The notes beneath the pieces were generated by a model that saw only the letters and a list, made by a program, of their open reading frames with translations, was not told the DNA's origin and did not search any database. Below are positions 1-4,722 of a stretch of DNA of 5,731 nt, piece after piece. This stretch comes from Bacillota bacterium (GTDB lineage Bacteria; Bacillota; Bacilli; Lactobacillales; Enterococcaceae), in the NCBI GenBank assembly GCA_023389005.1, contig JAEWFE010000004.1, forward strand, positions 1 through 5,731, written 5' to 3'. Positions within the stretch are counted from its first letter, which is position 1, and every line of letters starts with the position of its first letter. The position numbers and the translations under genes were made by a program.

Positions 1-3
1 ACC

Positions 4-279
4 TTATTTAACGGCTTCCTTCAAAGCTTTACCTGGTTTGAATGCAGGAACTTTGCTTGCTGGAATAATAATTTCTTCGTTCGTTTGAGGGTTACGTCCT
101 TTACGTTCTGCACGATTGCGAACTTCAAAGTTACCAAAACCGATTAATTGAACTTTTTCACCGTTAGCTAAAGCGTCTTGGATTGCTGAAAATACAGCGT
201 CTACTGCAGCAGTAGCGTCTTTTTTGGATAAATCTGTAGCCGCTGCAACTTTTTCGATTAATTCTGCTTTATTTGCCAT
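4..279 (-). CDS. hup: DNA-binding protein HU
   Basis: HU is a small homodimeric nucleoid protein that bends and compacts DNA with little sequence preference. It is usually the main histone-like protein in low-GC Gram-positives. The product is 91 residues, the standard family length. Visible features are the N-terminal helical dimer part beginning MANKAELIEKVA, the core GFGNFEVR at residues 47-54, the basic DNA-binding arm RKGRNPQT at 59-66 with the intercalating proline at 64, and the C-terminal IPASKVPAFKPGKALKEAV. I chose the ATG at 277-279 because an ideal ribosome binding site lies 7 bases before it; a longer reading up to 375 adds 32 residues foreign to the family. It is the last gene of the window and its terminator would lie beyond the left edge. 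It is separated from der by 213 bases, so it probably has its own promoter. Confidence 0.97.
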   Translation of the reverse strand: MANKAELIEKVAAATDLSKKDATAAVDAVFSAIQDALANGEKVQLIGFGNFEVRNRAERKGRNPQTNEEIIIPASKVPAFKPGKALKEAVK

Positions 280-286
280 GGATGAT

Positions 287-296
287 TCACCTCCTG
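287..296 (-). promoter_or_regulatory. Ribosome binding site of hup
   Basis: The minus strand reads CAGGAGGTGA, a near-perfect complement of the 16S rRNA 3' end, with 7 bases before the ATG. It fixes the start of hup and fits a very abundant protein. Confidence 0.92.
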
Positions 297-329
297 ATTT
301 TTGATGTGATGTTAAACACCATTCACCAT

Positions 330-378
330 CCTTGAGTGGTCCAAGGCTAGTGAGAAATATTGAATAATGAATCAATAT
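330..378 (-). other. Structured hup leader with two small hairpins
   Basis: Read on the minus strand, the region before hup holds a 7-bp inverted repeat, ATATTGA/TCAATAT (arms 372-378 and 357-363, 8-base loop), followed by CCTTG/CAAGG (arms 342-346 and 330-334, 7-base loop). A competing pairing of ACCACTC with a downstream GAATGGT is also possible with one mismatch. Neither hairpin has a U-tract, so they are not terminators. They could shape the stability or translation of hup mRNA, but the stems are short and chance is a fair explanation. Confidence 0.3.
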
Positions 379-387
379 CCTGTTACT

Positions 388-416
388 AAGTTATCACAAG
401 AAGCCTTTAATATCAA
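388..416 (-). promoter_or_regulatory. Weak candidate promoter of hup
   Basis: The minus strand has TTGATA (411-416) as a -35 with 5 of 6 consensus bases, a 17-base spacer, and TAACTT (388-393) as a poor -10. A start near 380 would give a leader of about 100 bases. A promoter somewhere in 280-492 is likely because hup is far from der, but the -10 is weak and TTGTGA (394-399) gives an alternative -35 without a better -10. Confidence 0.3.
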
Positions 417-467
417 GACTTTTCGTTGTATTTTCGTAGGTTGTTTGTTTCATTTTGATTACAAACT

Positions 468-502
468 AAGAAAATAATTGAAAGTGTTCCCGTTATTTTC
501 TT
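468..502 (-). terminator. A/T-rich inverted repeat across the der stop codon
   Basis: A 10-bp inverted repeat, AAGAAAATAA / TTATTTTCTT (arms 493-502 and 468-477), encloses a 15-base loop and includes the TAA stop of der. The second arm is T-rich, so in RNA this could be a weak intrinsic terminator or a 3' end stabiliser. Nine of the ten pairs are A-T, so the stem is weak and chance in an AT-rich gap cannot be excluded. Confidence 0.3.
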
Positions 503-1803
503 TTTCGTGCAATAATTCTTATCGGTGTACCTTCAAAAGTAAATGCTTTACGAATCTGATTTTCTAAAAAGCGTGCATAAGAGAAGTGCATTAATTCTTC
601 CTCATTTACGAATATGACAAAGGTTGGTGGTTTCACACTAACTTGAGTCGCATAAAAGATTTTTAGGCGCTTTCCTTTATCTGTTGGTGTTGGATTAATG
701 GCCACAGCATCCATAATAATATCATTAAGGACTGCAGAAGGTACGCGTAAGTTTTGATTTGCACTTACTTCTTCAATCATCGCTGGCAACTTATTCAAGC
801 GTTGTTTCGTTTTCGCTGATACAAAAATAATTGGCGCATAATCTAAATATTGAAATTCTTCTCTAATTTCTAATTCAAAATCGCGCATCGTATTCGTATC
901 TTTTTCGACAAGATCCCACTTATTCACCACGATAATGACACCTTTACCTGCTTCGTGTGCAAAACCAGCGACTTTCTTATCTTGTTCACGAATCCCTTCT
1001 TCAGCATTGATCACAAATAATACCACATCCGAACGGTCAATTGCTCGCATCGCCCGCATGACACTGTATTTTTCTGTTGATTCATAGACCTTGCCTCGTT
1101 TGCGCATTCCGGCTGTATCAATCATGGTAAATTTTTGACCATTTTCGCTGATAAAATGCGTATCAATGGCATCACGTGTTGTTCCTTCGACATCAGAAAC
1201 AATGACCCGTTCTTCCCCTAAAATCGCATTAATGAGTGATGATTTGCCGACATTTGGACGTCCAATCAAACTAAATTTGATAATACTATCATCTTCAGGT
1301 TCAATTTCAGTACTAAAGTGTTTCACAGCTTCATCTAAGACATCCCCGATTCCTAATCCATGACTCCCTGAAATCGGAAATGGTTCGCCTAATCCTAGCG
1401 CATAAAATTCAAAGATATCATTTCTTAATTCTGGATTATCTACTTTATTTATTGCTAATATCACAGGTTTTTTACTTTTATAAAGCATGCGTGCAACCAT
1501 CTCATCTGCATCAGTAATCCCTTCACGAACACTGGAAATAAAAATAATTACATCTGCTTCTTCAATCGCAATTTGGGCCTGGGCTTTAATTTGCTCCATA
1601 AATGGTTCGTCACCTAGGTCAATTCCACCAGTATCAATAATACTAAACTCACGACCTAGCCATTCGCCTGTTGCATAAATACGATCTCGCGTCACTCCAG
1701 GAGTATCTTCAACAATCGAAATACGTTCCCCGGCAATTCGGTTAAAGATAGTTGATTTACCGACATTGGGACGACCGACAATTGCAATAGTTGGATTTGC
1801 CAT
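493..1803 (-). CDS. der: Ribosome assembly GTPase Der (EngA)
   Basis: Der is an essential GTPase with two tandem G domains that acts in late assembly of the 50S ribosomal subunit. The 436-residue length is typical. G domain 1 shows GRPNVGKS at 10-17, DTGG at 57-60 and NKVD at 119-122. G domain 2 shows GRPNVGKS at 181-188, DTAG at 229-232 and NKWD at 294-297. The KH-like C-terminal domain runs from about 350 to a basic end, ARKRK. No motif is missing. I use the ATG at 1801-1803, preceded by GGAGGG at 6 bases. A longer reading to 1935 would run back through the rpsA terminator and add 44 residues unlike the family. It lies 161 bases after rpsA, beyond that terminator, and has a candidate promoter of its own. 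Confidence 0.97.
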   Translation of the reverse strand: MANPTIAIVGRPNVGKSTIFNRIAGERISIVEDTPGVTRDRIYATGEWLGREFSIIDTGGIDLGDEPFMEQIKAQAQIAIEEADVIIFISSVREGITDADEMVARMLYKSKKPVILAINKVDNPELRNDIFEFYALGLGEPFPISGSHGLGIGDVLDEAVKHFSTEIEPEDDSIIKFSLIGRPNVGKSSLINAILGEERVIVSDVEGTTRDAIDTHFISENGQKFTMIDTAGMRKRGKVYESTEKYSVMRAMRAIDRSDVVLFVINAEEGIREQDKKVAGFAHEAGKGVIIVVNKWDLVEKDTNTMRDFELEIREEFQYLDYAPIIFVSAKTKQRLNKLPAMIEEVSANQNLRVPSAVLNDIIMDAVAINPTPTDKGKRLKIFYATQVSVKPPTFVIFVNEEELMHFSYARFLENQIRKAFTFEGTPIRIIARKRK

Positions 1804-1809
1804 TTTCTT

Positions 1810-1815
1810 CCCTCC
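1810..1815 (-). promoter_or_regulatory. Ribosome binding site of der
   Basis: GGAGGG on the minus strand lies 6 bases before the ATG at 1801-1803. It supports the 436-residue form over the longer open frame. Confidence 0.85.
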
Positions 1816-1834
1816 ATTTTTTTCAATCTCAATT

Positions 1835-1863
1835 AGTTTACCGAAACTTTCATCATCTTGCAA
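1835..1863 (-). promoter_or_regulatory. Candidate promoter of der
   Basis: The minus strand has TTGCAA (1858-1863; 4 of 6 consensus) and TAAACT (1835-1840; 4 of 6) with an optimal 17-base spacer. Transcription would begin about 25 bases before the der start codon. It sits directly after, and nearly touches, the U-tract of the rpsA terminator, which is where a gene cut off from upstream transcription would need a promoter. The hexamers are only moderate, so this is position plus partial consensus. Confidence 0.45.
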
Positions 1864-1865
1864 GT

Positions 1866-1909
1866 AAAAAAAGGCGCAACACCTTGAAAAATGGATAAAT
1901 TGCGCCTTT
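1866..1909 (-). terminator. Intrinsic terminator of rpsA
   Basis: On the minus strand, AAAGGCGCAA (1900-1909) pairs perfectly with TTGCGCCTTT (1870-1879) across a 20-base loop. The GC-rich core is GGCGCAA/TTGCGCC, followed by a run of seven T (1866-1872). This is a classic Rho-independent terminator 55 bases after the rpsA stop codon. It separates rpsA from der. Confidence 0.88.
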
Positions 1910-1964
1910 ACTATTCTTTTTGGTATACAGAACAAGAAAATTTAGTTGGTTTTTATCTAAAGAC

Positions 1965-3164
1965 TTATTCTTCAGTTTTTAAAGCTTCTCCTAAAATATC
2001 ACCCATAGTAAAACCAGTTGATTCTTCTGGTAGTTCATAGCTTTCTTCTTCAGCGACTACTTCTTCAACTTTTGGTTCTGGTTTTTCTTCAAGTGCTTTG
2101 ATACTTAAAGCAATACGTTGATTTTCTGGAGATACTTCCAAAACTTTAACTTTAACTTCTTCACCTTCTTTTAAGACTTCGTGCGGTGTAGCGATGTGTT
2201 TGTGCGCAATTTGTGAAATATGCACCAGACCTTCTACGCCAGGGAATAATTCCACAAAAGCACCAAAACTTGTCAAGCGTTTCACTGTTCCTGTCAACAC
2301 ACTGTCAACGGGTGCTTTATCTTCAATATCATCCCATGGTCCAGGTAGAGTATCTTTAATAGATAATGAAATACGATCGCTAGCTGGATCAACAGATAAA
2401 ACTAAAACATTTACCTTTTCACCGACTTTTAAGACATCACTTGGTTTGGCTACATGTGTATGAGAAATTTCAGAAACATGAACAAGTCCATCAACGCCAC
2501 CTAAATCAATGAATGCGCCAAAGTTCGTTAATCGAGCGACAGTCCCTTCAATTTGATCTCCTTTATGAATTGAAGCAAATACCGCTTCTTTTTGTTTTTG
2601 CTTTTCTTCTTCAGCAACAACTTTATGTGATAAAATTAAGCGATTTTCGCTTGGTTCGATTTCAACAATCTTGCATTTTAAGGTTTGGCCTTTATATTTA
2701 CTAAAGTCCTTAACAAAATGGTCTTCCACCATTGAAGCAGGAATAAATGCACGAATACCTAAATCTGCCACTAAACCACCTTTAACCACGTTGGTAATAG
2801 TTGCATCAACGACTTCACCTGCAGCATATTTTACTTCGATTTCTTCCCATAATTTTTTAGCATCCAAGCGACGTTTAGATAATAAGTAGCTACCATTTTC
2901 TTTATCATTACCGATTCTTGAAATCACTACTAAATCTAATTCATCACCGACTTTTACTAATGACTCTAAATCATCAGTTGGTGTTGTAGATAATTCTTTT
3001 GCTGGGATCACACCTTCTAAGCCTGTTCCCAAAATCGCAACAATGACTTGCTTGTCTTCAATAGCTAACACTTCACCTTTGACAATATCGCCAATATGAA
3101 TTTCTTGAACGCTATTTAAAGCTTCTTCCATTGTTTCTGTTACTTGTCCTTCAAATTCCGTCAT
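1965..3164 (-). CDS. rpsA: 30S ribosomal protein S1 homologue, four S1 domains
   Basis: S1-type proteins bind single-stranded RNA through OB-fold S1 domains and help mRNA dock on the 30S subunit. The product is 399 residues with four S1 domains at roughly 22-97, 114-181, 199-268 and 285-356, matching the short Firmicutes form rather than the six-domain E. coli S1. Domains 3 and 4 are clear duplicates: both carry RLT-FGAF, a GLVH-S-I core and an ending like RI-LSIK. Domains 1 and 2 are more divergent, as expected for the ribosome-binding end. An acidic linker (about 357-383) leads to a terminal motif, GFTMGDILGEALK. The ATG at 3162-3164 is chosen because AGGAGG lies 9 bases before it; the frame extends eight codons further to 3188 but that start has no comparable site. 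Whether this homologue is essential, as in E. coli, cannot be read from sequence; the B. subtilis relative YpfD is dispensable as I recall. Confidence 0.95.
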   Translation of the reverse strand: MTEFEGQVTETMEEALNSVQEIHIGDIVKGEVLAIEDKQVIVAILGTGLEGVIPAKELSTTPTDDLESLVKVGDELDLVVISRIGNDKENGSYLLSKRRLDAKKLWEEIEVKYAAGEVVDATITNVVKGGLVADLGIRAFIPASMVEDHFVKDFSKYKGQTLKCKIVEIEPSENRLILSHKVVAEEEKQKQKEAVFASIHKGDQIEGTVARLTNFGAFIDLGGVDGLVHVSEISHTHVAKPSDVLKVGEKVNVLVLSVDPASDRISLSIKDTLPGPWDDIEDKAPVDSVLTGTVKRLTSFGAFVELFPGVEGLVHISQIAHKHIATPHEVLKEGEEVKVKVLEVSPENQRIALSIKALEEKPEPKVEEVVAEEESYELPEESTGFTMGDILGEALKTEE

Positions 3165-3173
3165 ACCTAATTT

Positions 3174-3179
3174 CCTCCT
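3174..3179 (-). promoter_or_regulatory. Ribosome binding site of rpsA
   Basis: AGGAGG on the minus strand lies 9 bases before the ATG at 3162-3164. The alternative ATG at 3186-3188 lies upstream of this site, so it could not use it. This decides the 399-residue form. Confidence 0.88.
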
Positions 3180-3197
3180 GACCAACATCTGTTCATG

Positions 3198-3226
3198 TAT
3201 ACACTACAGTATCTAGTTTATTGCAA
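3198..3226 (-). promoter_or_regulatory. Weak candidate promoter of rpsA
   Basis: TTGCAA (3221-3226) on the minus strand is followed after 17 bases by TGTATA (3198-3203); shifting to TATACA (3196-3201) improves the -10 but stretches the spacer to 19. TTGTGA (3229-3234) with GATACT (3208-3213) is another, shorter-spaced pairing. A promoter in this 99-base gap is plausible, but none of the readings is convincing. The palindrome TGTATACA (3196-3203) overlaps the best -10. Confidence 0.3.
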
Positions 3227-3231
3227 TTTCA

Positions 3232-3274
3232 CAAAAAAATAAAGCGATTTCCAATAATTTCTTTTATTTTTTTG
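3232..3274 (-). terminator. Perfect 12-bp A/T-rich inverted repeat across the cmk stop codon
   Basis: On the minus strand CAAAAAAATAAA (3263-3274) is followed, after a 19-base loop, by its exact complement TTTATTTTTTTG (3232-3243). The first arm contains the end of cmk and its TAA stop. The second arm supplies a run of seven T. It may act as a weak terminator or mRNA 3' end element between cmk and rpsA. Only one pair is G-C, so the hairpin is weaker than its length suggests and low-complexity coincidence is possible. Confidence 0.4.
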
Positions 3275-3944
3275 CTGAATTTTCGTCATTTACTAAATTA
3301 ATGATAGCTTGAACGACTTCATCGATGCTCATTCCCGTTGTATCAATACTTACCGCATCTACAGCTTGCACAAGTGGCGAATTTTCGCGATGAGAGTCAT
3401 AATAATCTCTTTTTTCAATGGCAACTTTTAATTCTTCAAAATCACTTGGAATTCCTTTTTCTAGATTTTCTTTATGACGTCTTCTCGCACGTTCTTCAAC
3501 ACTAGCGACCAAAAAGACCTTCACTTGCGCATAAGGTAAAACCACGGTCCCAATATCACGGCCATCCATGACGACCCCACCATCTTTAGCAATGGCTTGT
3601 TGCTGTTTCACTAATTGCTCACGGACTAACTTGTAAGCAGCCACTTTGGAGACATTTTTGGTTACCTCTGGCATCCTAATCTCCTTAGTCACATCCTGAC
3701 CATCCACAAAAACAAGTTGTTGTTCACTTCCTTGTTTAAAAGCGATAGGAAAGCGTAAAATAAGTGAAACTAAAGCTTGCTCATCATCCAAACTGACTTG
3801 ATGTTTTAAAGCTAGATAGGTCACTGAACGGTACATCGCTCCTGTATCGGTATAAATAAATCCTAATTTTTTGGCAATTATTTTCGCAACGGTACTTTTC
3901 CCAGATGAAGCCGGACCATCGATTGCAATATTTATTTTTTTCAT
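3264..3944 (-). CDS. cmk: Cytidylate kinase
   Basis: Cmk phosphorylates CMP and dCMP with ATP, recycling pyrimidine monophosphates to diphosphates in the cytosol. The 226-residue length fits the long bacterial form with the extra NMP-binding insert. Visible motifs are the P-loop GPASSGKS at 10-17, DTGAMYR at 33-39 for the nucleotide-binding start of the NMP region, GRDIGT at 128-133, an arginine-rich lid around EERARRRHKE at 150-159, and RDYYDSHR at 179-186 with the conserved substrate-binding Arg, Asp and Arg. All key residues appear present. The ATG at 3942-3944 is preceded at 7 bases by AGGGG, weaker than the sites of its neighbours. Only 32 bases separate the upstream terminator T-run from this start, leaving little room for a private promoter, so readthrough from the LysM gene is likely. 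Confidence 0.97.
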   Translation of the reverse strand: MKKINIAIDGPASSGKSTVAKIIAKKLGFIYTDTGAMYRSVTYLALKHQVSLDDEQALVSLILRFPIAFKQGSEQQLVFVDGQDVTKEIRMPEVTKNVSKVAAYKLVREQLVKQQQAIAKDGGVVMDGRDIGTVVLPYAQVKVFLVASVEERARRRHKENLEKGIPSDFEELKVAIEKRDYYDSHRENSPLVQAVDAVSIDTTGMSIDEVVQAIINLVNDENSAKK

Positions 3945-3951
3945 TCCATTA

Positions 3952-3956
3952 CCCCT
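3952..3956 (-). promoter_or_regulatory. Modest ribosome binding site of cmk
   Basis: AGGGG on the minus strand lies 7 bases before the cmk ATG. An out-of-frame ATG at 3947-3949 is only 2 bases from it and opens a two-codon frame ending in the TGA that overlaps the cmk start, so it is not a realistic competitor. The other genes of the window have GGAGG-class sites. Confidence 0.65.
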
Positions 3957-3976
3957 AACTAAATCACTATTTACAC

Positions 3977-4012
3977 AAAAAGAGACTGAGGAGACACGCC
4001 CCCAGTATCTCT
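3977..4012 (-). terminator. Intrinsic terminator after the LysM gene
   Basis: Just after the LysM stop codon, the minus strand forms a stem of AGAGA (4008-4012), a two-base TA bulge, then CTGGGG, pairing with CCTCAG and TCTCT (3981-3985) around an 8-base loop. One G-U pair is included. A run of five T (3977-3981) follows. The bulge may reduce efficiency, which would allow readthrough into cmk. A competing 7-bp hairpin, GAGATAC (4005-4011) with GTGTCTC (3991-3997), uses the same 5' arm and would block this stem. Confidence 0.7.
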
Positions 4013-4016
4013 ATTT

Positions 4017-4625
4017 TTATTTAATTCGAATTTGTTGTCCTGGTGTTAAATGGAAGTTATCAGCAGTCATTCCATTTAAACGATAAATATCTTCTACACT
4101 GACACCTGTTCGACTAGCAACTGTTGCCGGACCTTCACCAGCTTGAACAGTTGTATATTCTGCGCCATTTTCAGTAGTTGTTTCACCATTTTGGCTATTT
4201 TGGCCCTCTTGATTTTCTTGGGTATTTTGTTCAGCAGCATTTTCAGTTGCTTCTTGGTTTTCTACATTGGTTGCTTCACTTGAACTTGTTTGGGTTTCTT
4301 CGGATTGAGTGGTTGATTCACTCGTAGTTGCTGAACTTTCCTTTGTTTGGGAAGCACTTGATTTTTTCGTGCTTGATTTAGTTGTTTGTGTTTGTTTTGG
4401 TTGATTATCTACATAATGTTTCCAAATACCAAATGCGGCCGGACATGCGGCAATTAAGAATAACAAAAGTAAGACAATCGTTAAAAATTTGCTATTACCG
4501 CGTTTTCTTCTGCCTTGTTGCATGCGACTAGGCATTTGATCTTCTTGACCTTCTACATTGTAAATAGGTTGTTCCCATGGTTCATTTAGATTTTCTGTTT
4601 CTTTTTTCTTATCTTTATTTCGCAA
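4017..4625 (-). CDS. Membrane-anchored LysM-domain surface protein (TTG start)
   Basis: This 202-residue protein looks like a type II membrane protein that presents a peptidoglycan-binding LysM domain outside the cell. Residues 1-46 are hydrophilic and cytoplasmic, ending in a basic patch (RRKRGNSK, 39-46). A single membrane helix spans about 47-68. Residues 70-155 form a low-complexity stalk, Ser/Thr-rich up to about 119 and then Glu/Asn/Gln-rich. The LysM domain fills 157-202, with YTTVQAGEGPATVASRTG and LTPGQQIRIK as its typical start and end. No catalytic domain is present, so it probably binds or spaces cell wall rather than cutting it. The start is TTG at 4623-4625: AGGAGG lies 7 bases before it, a stop lies in frame just upstream, and the first ATG is at residue 31 without a ribosome site. 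I recall this family as 'SAG1386/EF1546 surface-associated protein', which is a name and not a function. B. subtilis YpbE may be the equivalent. Confidence 0.88.
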   Translation of the reverse strand: MRNKDKKKETENLNEPWEQPIYNVEGQEDQMPSRMQQGRRKRGNSKFLTIVLLLLFLIAACPAAFGIWKHYVDNQPKQTQTTKSSTKKSSASQTKESSATTSESTTQSEETQTSSSEATNVENQEATENAAEQNTQENQEGQNSQNGETTTENGAEYTTVQAGEGPATVASRTGVSVEDIYRLNGMTADNFHLTPGQQIRIK

Positions 4626-4632
4626 AATAATC

Positions 4633-4638
4633 CCTCCT
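4633..4638 (-). promoter_or_regulatory. Ribosome binding site that supports the TTG start
   Basis: AGGAGG on the minus strand lies 7 bases before TTG at 4623-4625. There is no ATG or GTG in frame at a usable distance, so this site decides the start of the LysM protein. Confidence 0.85.
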
Positions 4639-4654
4639 ACAGTCTTTCCGTCTC

Positions 4655-4663
4655 ATTATATCA
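4655..4663 (-). promoter_or_regulatory. Extended -10 promoter of the LysM gene
   Basis: The minus strand reads TGATATAAT: a perfect TATAAT hexamer (4655-4660) with a TG dinucleotide one base before it (4662-4663). A possible -35, TTGAAC (4681-4686), sits at a long 20-base spacing; an extended -10 often works with a poor -35. Transcription would begin about 4648, giving a leader of roughly 23 bases. This is the best promoter in the window and may also drive cmk. Confidence 0.75.
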
Positions 4664-4685
4664 TAGCAAAGATTACTTGTGTTCA

Positions 4686-4722
4686 AAAAATTTAGGAGAA
4701 TCGATTAACTTAAAAAATTTTT
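4686..4722 (-). terminator. A/T-only inverted repeat across the recQ stop codon
   Basis: AAAAATTT (4715-4722) and AAATTTTT (4686-4693) on the minus strand flank a 21-base loop that starts at the end of recQ and includes its TAA. A run of six T (4685-4690) ends the second arm. It could end recQ transcription weakly. The stem is only A-T pairs, so support is low. Confidence 0.27.

Noticed and set aside
280..375. N-terminal extension of HU by 32 residues.
   Set aside because: The ideal ribosome site at 287-296 lies inside it and the added residues do not resemble HU; standard family length starts at 279.
1804..1935. N-terminal extension of Der by 44 residues.
   Set aside because: It runs through the rpsA terminator; the ATG at 1801-1803 has its own ribosome site and gives the typical 436 residues.
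2194..2568. Repeat between S1 domains 3 and 4 as a DNA repeat element.
   Set aside because: Similarity is at protein level from domain duplication; the DNA has diverged and is not a mobile or recombinogenic repeat.
1166..2889. Several plus-strand open frames of 63-89 codons inside der and rpsA.
   Set aside because: They lie wholly antisense to well-supported conserved genes, have low-complexity Ser/Thr-rich products and no recognisable domain.
3165..3188. Upstream ATG adding eight residues to S1.
   Set aside because: The AGGAGG at 3174-3179 lies downstream of that ATG and serves the start at 3164.
3944..3949. Two-codon frame ATG-GAA-TGA overlapping the cmk start, as a translational coupler.
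   Set aside because: The ribosome site is only 2 bases from that ATG, too close for efficient use; it is probably accidental.
3871..4086. Plus-strand open frame of 71 codons over the cmk start and LysM end.
   Set aside because: It crosses a terminator and the ends of two real genes on the other strand, and its product shows no recognisable domain.
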